A stretch of DNA of 64,000 nucleotides from Streptomyces sp. NRRL WC-3605 (GCF_001509795.1 NZ_LLZN01000040.1:57460-121459); one strand, 5' to 3'; shown: positions 16,346-25,411, numbered from the stretch's first letter. Numbers and translations are program-made. Notes: generated by a model from the letters alone, not told the origin.

Positions 16346-19015
16346 TCAGACCAGGCCGGTGGCCAGGGCCGTCTCGGCCTGGCGCACCAGACCGTCCGCA
16401 CCGCACGAGCGGGCCAGCGTGAGCCCGCGCCGCAGCTCGGCGGCGGAGCGGGCGGCCAGTCCGTACTCGACGCGGGCGACGGCATGCTCGTACTGGCAGG
16501 GCGACGCCTCCAGATAGGTGACGGCCCGCTCGGCGAGGCGGACGGCCCGCTGCCCGGTCTCCAGCGCGGCCGCGCAGCGCAGGGCCTCGCCGATCGCGGT
16601 GTCGGTGCCCAGCCGTTCGGCGTGCCGGCGGACCTCGGCGGCCAGCCGCGCGGCCCGCGCGGGGTCCTCGTTGGCGAGGGCGCGGGCGAGGTCCACGGCC
16701 CAGGGGACGAGGACGGGGTTGTGGTGGCCGCGGACGGCGGCCGCCTTCTCGGCGGCCTCCAGTTCGTTGACGCCCTCCTTGGTGCGGCCGACGGCGAGCA
16801 GCAGCCGGCCGCGGACCGCGCGCGGGTCCGGCAGGACGATGGTGGACGGATAGGGCGGCGCGAAGCCGTACTGCTCGGCGATGTCCCAGGCCTCCTCGAC
16901 ATGGCCGCGGGCGAGCAGCGTGTCGACGAGGTTGCAGGTCGCGGACCAGTGCAGCGGCAGCCGCCGGCCGACGCGCTCGGCGAGCGCCAGCGACTGACGC
17001 AGGGACGCCTCGGCCTCCTGGAGCCGGCCGCGCCTGCGGTGCCCGAGACCGACGTAGGCGTGGGCCAGGGCGAGATGGCCGCCGCTCCAGCCGACCGACT
17101 CGTACGCGCGCAGGGCCTCGTTGTAGAGGGTCTCGGCGCGGTCGAGGCGGTCGGTGAAGGCGTAGGCGCTGGCCAGCATCATCGGCAGTTCCAGACCCCA
17201 CTCGGGGTCGGTCCAGCCGAGGCCGGGGGCGAGGCGGCCGTTGACGAGGGCGCGGTCGCACAGCTCGGCGACCTCCTCGGCGTTCTCGCCGCGGGCCATG
17301 GCGTCGAAGCCGCGCAGGATGAGCAGGGCGCGCTCCGAGTTGTCCCGGCCGGCGCAGGTGGCGGCCAGCTCGGCGAGGCGGGCGGAGCGCCCGGGTGAGG
17401 CGGCCTCGCCGTGGATGCCCTCCCACATGAACTGCACGGCCTGGAGCCGCAGCCGGGTGGGTCCGCTCTGCCGGGCGGCCTCGGCCTCGACGGTGCGGAC
17501 GGCCTCCTCCAGCTGGTCGTTGTGGAGCAGGGCCTGGGAGAGCCGGTAGACGGCGTCGACACGGTCGTCGCCGTCGAGGCCGGGCAGGGCGAGGGCCCGC
17601 TGGAGATGGTCGATGGTGACGGCGGGCGCGGTCAGCAGGGTGGCGCAGCCGAGTTCGTACAGCACATGGGCGTGGATCTCGGGCCGGGGCGGCTCCACCA
17701 GGGCCCGCTCCAGGCAGCGGCGGGCCGCGTCGGGGGCGCCGACGGCCAGGTGCTCGCGGGCGGCCTCGCGCAGCTGCTCGACGAGTTCCTCGTCGCCGTC
17801 GGGGTGGACCTCCAGGAGGTGGCGGGCCGCGACCGCCGCGCCCCGGCCGTTGTCGGTGACGACGCGGGCGGCGATGCCGTGCATGGCGGTGCGCAGGGCG
17901 TCCGGGATGGAGTTGTAGACGGCGGTGGCGATCAGCGGGTGGACGAACTGGAACTCGCCGTCGTCGGGCTGCACCCCGGCCGGGTCGGGTTCGGTGAGGA
18001 TGCGGGCGTTGCACAGCAATTCGGCGCAGCGCACGGCGTCGTCGACGCTCATCGTGGCCAGCTCGGCGACCAGGTCGACGGTGATGCCGGTGCCGAGGAT
18101 GGCGGCGGCCCAGGCGAACCGGGTGGCCTCGATGCCGAGTGTCTCCAGGCGGGCGACGAGGCCGCCGCCGCGCGCGGCGCGGTTCAGGGCGCGCAGTTCG
18201 CCGGCCGTCGCCTCGGTCGGCTCGAACTCGTTCTCCTGGACCTTGGCGAGGAGTTCCACGGTCTCGTACGGGTTGCCGCCGGTGACGGCCCAGACCTCGC
18301 GGCAGAACGCGGCGTCGGCGTGGCTGCCGAGGGTGGCGCGGGTCAGTCCGGCGGTGGCCTCGGGGGTGAGGGCGCTGAGGGTGGCGACGGAGGTGCCGGC
18401 GTCGGCGACGGCGTCGAGGTGGCGGGCGCCGTCGCCGCTGACCTCGCCGGGGCGGCGGGCGACGACGACCATGACGTTCTGTTCGTCGAGGCGTTCGCTG
18501 AAGGCGGCGAGCCAGCGCAGGGTCTCCTGGTCGGCCCAGTGGGCGTCGTCGATGAGCAGCACCAAGGGCCATTCGCGCCGGGCGAGCCGGCGGACGGCGG
18601 CGACGAGTCCGTCGCACACGCCCTGCGGGTCGGCCTGCCGCTCACCGGGGTCCGTTATGCCGAGGGCGGGGCCGGCGATGTCGTACCAGTCGCCGAGGTA
18701 CTCGCGGGCCTCCTCCGGCATCAGCGACAGCAGCGCCGGCTGGAGCAACTGCCGTACGACGTTGAAGGGGACGGAGCTGAGGGTCTCCCCGCCCCGGGCG
18801 GACCAGACGGTGCAGCCGCGGGCCTCGGCGATACGGCGTGTTTCGGCCAGCAGGGCGGTCTTGCCGAGTCCCGCCTCGGCGCGGAGCACCAGCAGGCTGC
18901 CCTCGGTGGTCTCGTCCACGCACAGCCGGTCCAGGGCCCGCCCGATGGCGGCGACTTCCTCGTCGCGCTCCCAGAGGGAGGCCGAGGCGGCCTGCGTGGG
19001 CCGTACCTCCGTCAT
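16346..19015 (-). CDS. Large STAND-type ATPase, LuxR/LAL-like but without C-terminal HTH
   Basis: 889 aa. The N-terminal AAA/STAND ATPase has Walker A AEAGLGKT near residues 46-53 and Walker B VLLIDDAHWAD near 150. A long alpha-helical TPR/MalT-like repeat region (about 400-880) follows. This is the architecture of LAL regulators, but the protein ends in ATALATGLV with no LuxR-type HTH. The gene ends cleanly at a convergent SDR stop 7 bp away, with no frameshifted remnant. It may work through a partner or be a signalling ATPase. ATG 19015 is the first plausible start. Confidence 0.75.
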   Translation of the reverse strand: MTEVRPTQAASASLWERDEEVAAIGRALDRLCVDETTEGSLLVLRAEAGLGKTALLAETRRIAEARGCTVWSARGGETLSSVPFNVVRQLLQPALLSLMPEEAREYLGDWYDIAGPALGITDPGERQADPQGVCDGLVAAVRRLARREWPLVLLIDDAHWADQETLRWLAAFSERLDEQNVMVVVARRPGEVSGDGARHLDAVADAGTSVATLSALTPEATAGLTRATLGSHADAAFCREVWAVTGGNPYETVELLAKVQENEFEPTEATAGELRALNRAARGGGLVARLETLGIEATRFAWAAAILGTGITVDLVAELATMSVDDAVRCAELLCNARILTEPDPAGVQPDDGEFQFVHPLIATAVYNSIPDALRTAMHGIAARVVTDNGRGAAVAARHLLEVHPDGDEELVEQLREAAREHLAVGAPDAARRCLERALVEPPRPEIHAHVLYELGCATLLTAPAVTIDHLQRALALPGLDGDDRVDAVYRLSQALLHNDQLEEAVRTVEAEAARQSGPTRLRLQAVQFMWEGIHGEAASPGRSARLAELAATCAGRDNSERALLILRGFDAMARGENAEEVAELCDRALVNGRLAPGLGWTDPEWGLELPMMLASAYAFTDRLDRAETLYNEALRAYESVGWSGGHLALAHAYVGLGHRRRGRLQEAEASLRQSLALAERVGRRLPLHWSATCNLVDTLLARGHVEEAWDIAEQYGFAPPYPSTIVLPDPRAVRGRLLLAVGRTKEGVNELEAAEKAAAVRGHHNPVLVPWAVDLARALANEDPARAARLAAEVRRHAERLGTDTAIGEALRCAAALETGQRAVRLAERAVTYLEASPCQYEHAVARVEYGLAARSAAELRRGLTLARSCGADGLVRQAETALATGLV

Positions 19016-19367
19016 CCCGCTACCTCCCCAAGTCGCCCGGACGACGTACAGACCCCGAGCGTAGCCCTCCGGCGGACGGAATGGAGAGCGGTCGGGGCAC
19101 CTGTTGCCGCGACGGGTGACGGCCGGTGCGGGCGGGCGACGGGAACGGTCCGCGACATGGCCCTTGTCGACTGAATGACAGTCAAATTCCGGCCAGGAGT
19201 GGGCAGTCGGGGATTTCGCCGGGGGTTCCGCCTTCCGTCGGGCGGGCCCCTGCGTACCGCGCTCCCCGGCCGGGGAGGCGTCCCCGCGCGCCGCCTCCCC
19301 GGCCGGGGCACGGCCCCGGCCCCGGCCCTCTCATCCGGCTTTCACCCGCACCTCATACGGTGGGCGT
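19016..19367. other. 352-bp divergent intergenic region
   Basis: Separates the STAND ATPase (-) and the DUF2510 gene (+). I see no gene in it. It holds a small inverted repeat GACTG-AATGA-CAGTC (19169-19183) and the long GC-rich hairpin described separately at 19264-19308. A clear promoter could not be assigned on either strand. Confidence 0.6.
19264..19308. repeat. 17-bp perfect inverted repeat with 11-nt loop
   Basis: The arms at 19264-19280 and 19292-19308 are exact reverse complements, and each arm itself contains the palindrome CCCCGGCCGGGG. No T-run follows. It lies 60-104 bp before the DUF2510 start, so it could be a 5' leader hairpin or attenuator rather than an end-of-gene terminator. 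Confidence 0.7.
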
Positions 19368-20318
19368 ATGACGCAGGCGACTCCTCCCGGCTGGTACCCC
19401 GACCCAGGCCGGCACAGTGACGGCCCGCCCACCGAGCGCTGGTGGGACGGAAGCGTGTGGACGGACCAGGTCCGCCCCACGGGGACCGGCGCCCCGGCGG
19501 GGCCTCCGGCCGGCGGGGCGTATCCGGCGTACCCCGTGCACCCCGGCTATCCCGGCCAGGTGCGGCCCGGCGGCCGGCGCGGACTGCGCACCGGGATAGC
19601 CGTCGGCGTGGCGGCGGTGGTCCTCGCGTGCATCGGCGTCGGCGTGTACGCGCTGACAGCGGAGGACGGCCCGGGCGGCACGGCCGCGGGCTCCCGGCAG
19701 GCCCCGGACCGCCCGGACCTGCCCGGCGGTCCCGGCGGGGAATCGGGCGGCCCCTCGAAGGGCCCGGAGGAGTCCGAGCCGCCGAAGGTGGAGAGCGGTT
19801 CGGTCACCGACCCGCTGAACGGGATCAGCCTCCCCGTGCCGGACGGCTGGTACGGGCAGCAGATCGGCACGGGCGCGCACGTGGCCTCGAAGGACACCTA
19901 CCCGTGCCCCGCGCAGAAGTCCGAGACCTGCATGAAGGGCGGCGCCTACTCGGCTCCGGCGCTCGTGCTGCGCACGTCGGGCGACACCCCGGAGGAGGTC
20001 GCCAAGGCGGACATCGCGGCGAACGCGGAGGAGTCCTACGGCAAGGGCTACGGGAAGATCACCTCGCACAAGGTGCTGGCCTCCGAGGCGGTGACCGTGG
20101 CCGGGCGCAAGGGCTACCTCGTCCGCTGGCAGGCGGTCACCAGCGAGGGCTCGGACGGCTACGTCGAGTCGCTCGCCTTCCCGTCGCCGGCCTCCGGCGG
20201 CAAGGAGATCGCGGTCGTCCGCCTCGGGGTGGACGTCGACCAGGGCCAGGGCGTCCTGGACGAGATCGCGAAGGGCATCGAGGTCTCCACGGGCGGCGGC
20301 CCCGGTCAGGACGTGTGA
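19368..20318 (+). CDS. DUF2510-domain membrane-anchored protein
   Basis: 316 aa. An N-terminal DUF2510 motif (PPGWYPDPG...ERWWDGSVWTDQ, residues 6-36) is followed by a Pro/Gly/Tyr-rich linker. A single transmembrane helix spans about residues 73-96 (TGIAVGVAAVVLACIGVGVYAL), so the C-terminal domain (about 130-316) lies outside the membrane. That domain contains GISLPVPDGWYGQ and two Cys (YPCPAQKSETC), possibly a disulfide. This is a common actinobacterial surface or envelope layout of unknown function. Confidence 0.82.
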   Translation: MTQATPPGWYPDPGRHSDGPPTERWWDGSVWTDQVRPTGTGAPAGPPAGGAYPAYPVHPGYPGQVRPGGRRGLRTGIAVGVAAVVLACIGVGVYALTAEDGPGGTAAGSRQAPDRPDLPGGPGGESGGPSKGPEESEPPKVESGSVTDPLNGISLPVPDGWYGQQIGTGAHVASKDTYPCPAQKSETCMKGGAYSAPALVLRTSGDTPEEVAKADIAANAEESYGKGYGKITSHKVLASEAVTVAGRKGYLVRWQAVTSEGSDGYVESLAFPSPASGGKEIAVVRLGVDVDQGQGVLDEIAKGIEVSTGGGPGQDV

Positions 20319-20334
20319 GCGCGGCCCGGACGTG

Positions 20335-20388
20335 ACCCGGCCGGGTGGGGCGGCCCCTCCGCTCAAGGGGCACCCCACCCGGCCGGGT
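20335..20388 (+). terminator. Terminator hairpin after DUF2510 gene
   Basis: A 16-bp perfect stem (20335-20350 with 20373-20388) encloses a further CCCCT/AGGGG pairing. It starts 17 bp after the stop codon. No U-tract, as usual in Streptomyces. It probably works in both directions between convergent genes. Confidence 0.8.
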
Positions 20389-20425
20389 GGTGCGCGCCGC
20401 CCCCGTCCCCACGGTGCGGCGCCGC

Positions 20426-20460
20426 AGGCCGCCGTCCAGTCATCCCGCGGACGGCGGCCT
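20426..20460 (-). terminator. Terminator hairpin after tetR gene
   Basis: A perfect 12-bp stem (AGGCCGCCGTCC at 20426-20437 pairing with 20449-20460) with an 11-nt loop, 5 bp beyond the stop of the minus-strand TetR gene. Confidence 0.8.
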
Positions 20461-20465
20461 GGGTC

Positions 20466-21080
20466 TCAGGTCAGTCCGAGCGTGGGCAGCACGGCGGCCT
20501 CCACGAACCGGACGATGTACTCGGGGTCGGCGTCCTTGCCCTCCAGGACGGGACGGGCCCGCAGGACGCCGAAGATCTGGGCCGGGATGTAGTCGAGCGC
20601 CGGGTGGTCGGCGGGCACCTCGCCCCGCTCGACCCCGCGCCGCAGGATCTGCTTGAGCGCGTCGATCTCGGGGTCGATGAGCGCCTCGCGCAGCGCCGTC
20701 CGCAGCTCCGGGTCCTGCGTGACGGCGTGGCCGAGGGCCTGGAGCAGCCGGGTGTCCTTGGCCGACCAGGCGCCCGCCGCGCGGGCGGCCTCCCTCAGGT
20801 CGTCGGCCAGGGTGCCGGTGTCGATCCCGTCGAAGCGGGTCCGCCGGCTGGCCCGCAGGGCGGCCGCGACGAACTGCGGCTTGGTCCGCCACTGCCGGTA
20901 GAGCGTGGCCTTGCTGCACCGGGTGCTGGCCGCGACGCCCTCCATGGTGACGGAGTCGTAGCCGCAGGCGCGGATCTGGTCGAGAACGGCGTCGAAGAAC
21001 TCCTGCTCACGCTCCCGGGTGAGCTTGGAGCGGCGCGAGGCGGCGACCGTGTCCGGTCCGTCCGCGGCCTGCGACGTCAT
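20466..21080 (-). CDS. TetR-family transcriptional regulator
   Basis: 204 aa. N-terminal TetR HTH: EQEFFDAVLDQIRACGYDS, then VTMEGVAASTRCSKATLYRQW, residues about 25-70. The C-terminal ligand domain is typical of multidrug/lipid-responsive members (TLADDLREAARAAG, ILRRGVERGEVPADHPALD). ATG 21080 is favoured by AGGAG upstream; the longer alternative at 21149 lacks support. It is divergent from the PAP2-phosphatase and transporter genes, with repeated operator-like sequences between, and likely represses itself and those genes. Confidence 0.88.
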   Translation of the reverse strand: MTSQAADGPDTVAASRRSKLTREREQEFFDAVLDQIRACGYDSVTMEGVAASTRCSKATLYRQWRTKPQFVAAALRASRRTRFDGIDTGTLADDLREAARAAGAWSAKDTRLLQALGHAVTQDPELRTALREALIDPEIDALKQILRRGVERGEVPADHPALDYIPAQIFGVLRARPVLEGKDADPEYIVRFVEAAVLPTLGLT

Positions 21081-21159
21081 CTGCTCGTCTCCTCGCTCCC
21101 GGGTGCGGCGCCCACCGCCGAGGGGCCCGCCCTCCAGTGTGTCGCACATCTATCGAAAC

Positions 21160-21226
21160 GCCACTGTACCGGAACGCTGGCGTATCGGTACAGTGGCGTA
21201 TCGGTACAAGCCCGTTTCGGAACGGG
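21160..21226. promoter_or_regulatory. Operator-like repeats between tetR and PAP2 gene
   Basis: Contains a 12-bp perfect inverted repeat, GCCACTGTACCG (21160-21171) with CGGTACAGTGGC (21186-21197). The 15-mer TGGCGTATCGGTACA is repeated directly at 21178-21192 and 21194-21208 (16-bp period). A further pair, CCCGTT-TCGG-AACGGG, lies at 21211-21226. Dense overlapping repeats in a divergent TetR promoter are a strong sign of operators and overlap any promoter there. Confidence 0.7.
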
Positions 21227-21312
21227 CACGTATCGATGAGTGTGCCGAGCCGGAGCAGTCCCCAGCCCGACAGCTCAGCCAGCACCACCTACGTCAGCGA
21301 AGGGGCCGGGGG

Positions 21313-22131
21313 ATGAATGCCCGCACCGAGCCTTCCCAGCAGGAGGCCGCGCCACCGCGGCCATCCCTGGTCCGCGAACTCCTGCTCGTGGCGGGGTTCT
21401 TCCTCGTCTACAAGACCGGCCGCCAGCTGGCGGCCGGACACACCGCCGAGGCCTTCCGCAACGCGGACCGGCTGTGGGACCTGGAACGCGCGGTCCACCT
21501 CCCCCGGGAGGGCGCGGTGCAGCACCTCCTGCTGCACGGCGACGCCCTGGTGCGGGCGGCCAACACCTACTACGCGACCGTCCACTTCCCGGCCACCCTG
21601 GCCTTCCTGGTCTGGCTGTACCTGCGGCGCCCGGCGCACTACGTCTGGGCCCGCCGGGTCCTGACCGCCGTCACCGGGGCCGCCCTGCTGCTGCACCTGG
21701 CGTTCCCGCTCGCCCCGCCGCGCATGCTCGCCGCGACCGGGCTGCTGGACACCGCCCGCCTCTACGGCCCCTCCGTCTACGGCCCGCCGCAGAGCGACCA
21801 GCTCTCCAACCAGTTCGCGGCGATGCCGTCGCTGCACTTCGGCTGGGCCCTCATGGTGGCGCTCGGCCTGATCGCCGTCACCCGGTCGCGCTGGCGCGTG
21901 CTGTGGCTGCTGCACCCCGCGCTGACCCTGCTGGTGATCGTGGGCACGGCCAACCACTACTGGCTCGACGCGCTCGCGGCGACGGCCCTGCTGGGTCTCG
22001 CGCTCGCCCTGCTCCCCCGGCCCGGACCCACGGCCACCACGGCCGGCCGGGGCGCCGGACGGCTCCTGCCGGCACCCCGCCGGGGCGAGGCCGCCGGCCG
22101 GGACGCCGTCCTCGTGGGGGCGGGACGATGA
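21313..22131 (+). CDS. PAP2-family membrane phosphatase (inositol-phosphorylceramide-synthase-like)
   Basis: 272 aa polytopic membrane protein. The PAP2 catalytic motifs are FAAMPSLHFGWA (SxxH-like) and a following NHYWLD, with several hydrophobic helices between residues 20 and 240. Family members remove phosphate or phospho-head groups from lipids, with the active site facing outside. ATG 21313 has a G-rich ribosome binding site. The stop overlaps the start of the transporter gene (ATGA). Confidence 0.85.
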   Translation: MNARTEPSQQEAAPPRPSLVRELLLVAGFFLVYKTGRQLAAGHTAEAFRNADRLWDLERAVHLPREGAVQHLLLHGDALVRAANTYYATVHFPATLAFLVWLYLRRPAHYVWARRVLTAVTGAALLLHLAFPLAPPRMLAATGLLDTARLYGPSVYGPPQSDQLSNQFAAMPSLHFGWALMVALGLIAVTRSRWRVLWLLHPALTLLVIVGTANHYWLDALAATALLGLALALLPRPGPTATTAGRGAGRLLPAPRRGEAAGRDAVLVGAGR

Positions 22132-23138
22132 CCGCCACCGCGCTCGCCGTCGCGCTGTCCCTGGTCTCCGCCGTCGCCTACGCCACCGCCGCCGTCGCCC
22201 AGGAGCGGCTGGCCTCCCGCAGCGCCGGTGCCGGCCTGGTGCGGCTGCTGGGCTCGGGTGCCTGGTGGGGGACGGTGCTGCTCAACGCGACCGGCGCGCT
22301 CCTGCACGTCATAGCCCTGAAGTACGGCCCGCTGACGGTGGTCCAGCCGCTCGGCGCGCTCACGCTCGTGGCCGCCGTACCGCTGGGCGCGCGTCTCGCG
22401 GGCCGCCGGGTCGGCGCCGTCGAGTGGCGCGGCACGGCGCTGACGCTGACCGGTCTGGCCGCGATCCTCGTGACGGCGTCCGGGGCCGCGCCCGACGAGG
22501 TGCTGAGCACCTCCGAGGCGATCGGGGTCGCGGCGGTGACCGTCGCCCTGACCGGTCTGCTGGCCTGGCCGGGCGCCCGGCCAGGGCTGCGGCACGCGAC
22601 CGCGTCCGGCTTCGCCTCCGGAGTCGCCTCGGCGCTCACCCAGACGGTGACGGTGGCCGCCACCGACCACTCCGCGCCGCTGCTCAGCCTCCAGGTCACC
22701 GGGGTGGCCGTGCTGGTGGCCTCGCTCGCGGCGGGCGGACTCCTGCTGTCGCAGACCGCCTACCGGGGCGGCCTCGGCGCCCCGCTCGCCGTGGTCACCC
22801 TCGCCAACCCGCTCGCGGCGGCCGTGATCGGGCTGGTCCTGCTCGGCGAACGGCTGCGGGGCGGACCGGCCGGTGTGCTGGCCGCGCTGGCCGGGGCGGG
22901 CCTGGCGTCCTGGGGTGTGGTGCTGCTCACCCGCGCCGCACCCGCGCCGGCCGGCCCCGCACCGGCCGGCCCCGCACCGGCCGGCCCGGCGACCGCGACC
23001 GAGCCCGCCATCGCGTCGGACCCCGCGGACGACGAGCACCCCGTGGCCGCCGTCCTGGCCCTGGAGCACGGGTCGGCTGCCCCGGAGCGGGTGGTGCTGC
23101 CCCGGCACCCCGACCCGGGGCACCTCACCCCCCTGTGA
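22128..23138 (+). CDS. DMT-superfamily (EamA-type) membrane transporter
   Basis: 336 aa with about nine to ten hydrophobic helices in two halves, each with an EamA-like ending (ALKYGPLTVVQPLGALTLVAAVPLGARLAG; TLANPLAAAVIGLVLLGERL). The C-terminal about 60 residues are a soluble Pro/Ala tail with an APAGP repeat. It is co-translated with the PAP2 gene and is probably under the same TetR regulator. The substrate, and whether it exports lipids or small molecules, cannot be read. Confidence 0.83.
   Translation: MTATALAVALSLVSAVAYATAAVAQERLASRSAGAGLVRLLGSGAWWGTVLLNATGALLHVIALKYGPLTVVQPLGALTLVAAVPLGARLAGRRVGAVEWRGTALTLTGLAAILVTASGAAPDEVLSTSEAIGVAAVTVALTGLLAWPGARPGLRHATASGFASGVASALTQTVTVAATDHSAPLLSLQVTGVAVLVASLAAGGLLLSQTAYRGGLGAPLAVVTLANPLAAAVIGLVLLGERLRGGPAGVLAALAGAGLASWGVVLLTRAAPAPAGPAPAGPAPAGPATATEPAIASDPADDEHPVAAVLALEHGSAAPERVVLPRHPDPGHLTPL
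22947..22988 (+). repeat. 15-bp tandem repeat (about 2.8 copies) in transporter tail
   Basis: The unit CCGGCCGGCCCCGCA at 22947-22961 is repeated exactly at 22962-22976, with a partial third copy. It encodes the AGPAP repeat of the C-terminal tail and is likely prone to length variation. Confidence 0.85.
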
Positions 23139-23149
23139 ACCGGACCCGG

Positions 23150-25201
23150 CTACGCGGTCAGCGTCGCCGGGTCGCTCACCCCCGGCCGCCCGTTCTCGAC
23201 GTGCCCGGCGAGGCGCCGCAGGAACGCGCGGTCGCCCTCGGCCGTGACGGTCAGGTCGTACCAGCGGCGGCTCGCCGCCAGCGCGAAGGTGCGGCGCACG
23301 GAGGCGCCGGGACGCACGGTCACCGTGACGGCACGGCCGCCGTACCCGTCGGCGATCCGCAGCCGGGCCGCGGACCGGCCCGCGTTGGTGAAGGTCAGCT
23401 CGACGCCCTCACCCCGGTGCCGGGCGGTGACCTCGGGGCCGGCCACCGCGTTCCCGCCCCGGAAGGCGCGGAAGAACCCGGCCGGGCCGTGCACGGTGAG
23501 GTCGTACGAGCCGTTCGAGGCCGCCGAGTCCCAGGTGCCGGTGATGCTCCTGCCGGCCTCGGTGGTGTACGTCCACGGGCCGTCGGTGCGGTTGGCCGAG
23601 GTGACGTGGAAGGCGCCGCCCGCCTTGGCGCCGGAGGCGAACGCCAGCGTGAAGGTGCCGGCCGCCGTGTCGACGTGGCCGTCCACGTGCGGGGCGTACC
23701 TCAGCGGACGGGTGGGCCGCAGCCCGCGCTCCTGCCGGGGCATGCCCGCCTCGGCCGGGGGCGTCGGCCGGTAGTCGGGGTGCCGCTGCCGGTCCGGCGG
23801 CTCGTAGGCGTCCGTTTCCGGCAGCCCGGCGGGCCGGCTGTCCTTGCGGGAGAAGTCGAACGCCGAGGTCAGATCGCCGCAGACGGCCCGCCGCCAGGGT
23901 GAGATCTGGGGCTCCTCGACGCCGAAGCGGCGCTCCATGAACCGCAGGATCGAGGTGTGGTCGAACGTCTCGGAGCAGACGTAGCCGCCCTTGCTCCAGG
24001 GCGAGACGACCAGCATCGGCACGCGCGGGCCGAGGCCGTAGGGCCCGGCCGTCCGTGTGGCGTCGCCCGGGTAGACGTCGAGCGAGACGTCGACGGTGGA
24101 CCGGCCCCGGGAGGCGTCCTGCGGGGGCAGCGGCGGCACGACGTGGTCGAAGAAGCCGTCGTTCTCGTCGTAGGTGATGAACAGGGCCGTCCTCGACCAG
24201 ACCTCCGGGTTCGAGGTGAGGGCGTCCAGGACCCGCGCGATGTACCAGGCGCCGTAGTTCGACGGCCAGTTGGAGTGCTCGGAGAACGCCTCCGGGGCGG
24301 CGATCCAGGAGACCTGCGGGAGCGTGCCGGCCTGGACGTCGGCGCGCAGCCGGTCGAAGTAGCCGTCGCCGGCCTTGGCGTCCGTGCCCGTGCGGGCCTT
24401 GTCGTACCAGGGGTCGCCGGGCCGGGCCTCGCGGTACTTGGTGAAGTACAGCAGGGAGTTGTCGCCGTAGTTGCCTCGGTACGCGTCGCCGATCCAGCCC
24501 CAGGAGCCGGCGGCGTCGAGTCCGTCGCCGATGTCCTGGTAGATCTTCCAGGACACCCCGGCCCGCTCCAGGCGCTCGGGATACGTCGTCCAGCCGTAGC
24601 CGAGTTCGTCGTTGCCGAGGACGGGGCCGCCGCCGGTGCCGTCGTTGCCCGTGTGACCGCTCCACAGGTAGTAGCGGTTGGGGTCGGTCGAGCCGATGAA
24701 CGAGCAGTGGTAGGCGTCGCAGACGGTGAACGCGTCGGCGAGGGCGTAGTGGAAGGGGATGTCCTCGCGGGTCAGGTACGCCATCGTCGTGGTGCCCTTG
24801 GCGGGGACCCACCGGTCGTACTTGCCGCCGTTGTACGCCTGGTGCCCGTCGGCCCAGCCGTGCGGAAGGCCCTCCAGGAACCGCATGCCGAGGTCGTCGG
24901 CGTCCGGGTGGAACGGCAGGACGTCCTTGACGCCGTCCGACTGGTGCCAGACGGGCTTGCCGTCGTCCCGCCGGACCGGGCGGGGGTCGCCGAAGCCGCG
25001 GACGCCGCGCAGGGTGCCGAAGTAGTGGTCGAAGGAACGGTTCTCCTGCATGAGGACGACGATGTGCTCGACATCCTCCAGAGAGCCCGTGCGATGGTGC
25101 GCCGGGAGCGCGGCGGCCCGCTGGATGCTGCTCGACAGGGCGCTGAACGCCGTGGTGGCACCCGCGATCTGCAGGAATCGGCGCCGGTTGACTTCGGGCA
25201 T
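23150..25201 (-). CDS. Secreted phospholipase C, phosphocholine-specific type
   Basis: 683 aa. Twin-arginine signal VNRRRFLQIAG at the N-terminus. The catalytic phosphoesterase domain (about 45-470) has HIVVLMQENRSFDHYFGTLRG, containing the conserved QENRSFDHYFG, then GSTDPNRYYLWSGHTGN, SEHSNWPSNYGAWYI, LFITYDENDGFFDHVVPP, and PRVPMLVVSPWSKGG. Two C-terminal beta-rich DUF756-type domains follow (about 520-680). It hydrolyses phospholipids outside the cell. S. coelicolor SCO6691 is similar in kind. ATG 25201 is chosen because the Tat motif lies next to it. Confidence 0.93.
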   Translation of the reverse strand: MPEVNRRRFLQIAGATTAFSALSSSIQRAAALPAHHRTGSLEDVEHIVVLMQENRSFDHYFGTLRGVRGFGDPRPVRRDDGKPVWHQSDGVKDVLPFHPDADDLGMRFLEGLPHGWADGHQAYNGGKYDRWVPAKGTTTMAYLTREDIPFHYALADAFTVCDAYHCSFIGSTDPNRYYLWSGHTGNDGTGGGPVLGNDELGYGWTTYPERLERAGVSWKIYQDIGDGLDAAGSWGWIGDAYRGNYGDNSLLYFTKYREARPGDPWYDKARTGTDAKAGDGYFDRLRADVQAGTLPQVSWIAAPEAFSEHSNWPSNYGAWYIARVLDALTSNPEVWSRTALFITYDENDGFFDHVVPPLPPQDASRGRSTVDVSLDVYPGDATRTAGPYGLGPRVPMLVVSPWSKGGYVCSETFDHTSILRFMERRFGVEEPQISPWRRAVCGDLTSAFDFSRKDSRPAGLPETDAYEPPDRQRHPDYRPTPPAEAGMPRQERGLRPTRPLRYAPHVDGHVDTAAGTFTLAFASGAKAGGAFHVTSANRTDGPWTYTTEAGRSITGTWDSAASNGSYDLTVHGPAGFFRAFRGGNAVAGPEVTARHRGEGVELTFTNAGRSAARLRIADGYGGRAVTVTVRPGASVRRTFALAASRRWYDLTVTAEGDRAFLRRLAGHVENGRPGVSDPATLTA

Positions 25202-25352
25202 GGGTGGAAGACCTCTTCCCAACGTGAACGGTGATCCGGCCGGTCGGTGACAACGCGCGCGACAGGAGTGTTCCAGGGGTACCGAACGGCGGGGAAGGGT
25301 GCGATGGCACGCGTGTGAAGGTCACGGGTACACGGGGTGCGGCGCTTCCCGG

Positions 25353-25395
25353 CGACGGGCGCCGCTGCCGTGCCGCACATGACCGCGTTCGCGAG
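25353..25395 (+). repeat. 43-bp direct repeat flanking the DEAD-box gene, left copy
   Basis: 39 of 43 positions match 27069-27111, which spans the ribosome binding site and first codons of the Rieske oxygenase gene. This copy would also read VPHMTAFAR in one frame, but it then diverges at once (CGRGCG), so it is not a working gene start. Similarity ends sharply on both sides by eye. Confidence 0.8.
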
Positions 25396-25411
25396 ATGTG
25401 GCCGCGGCTGC

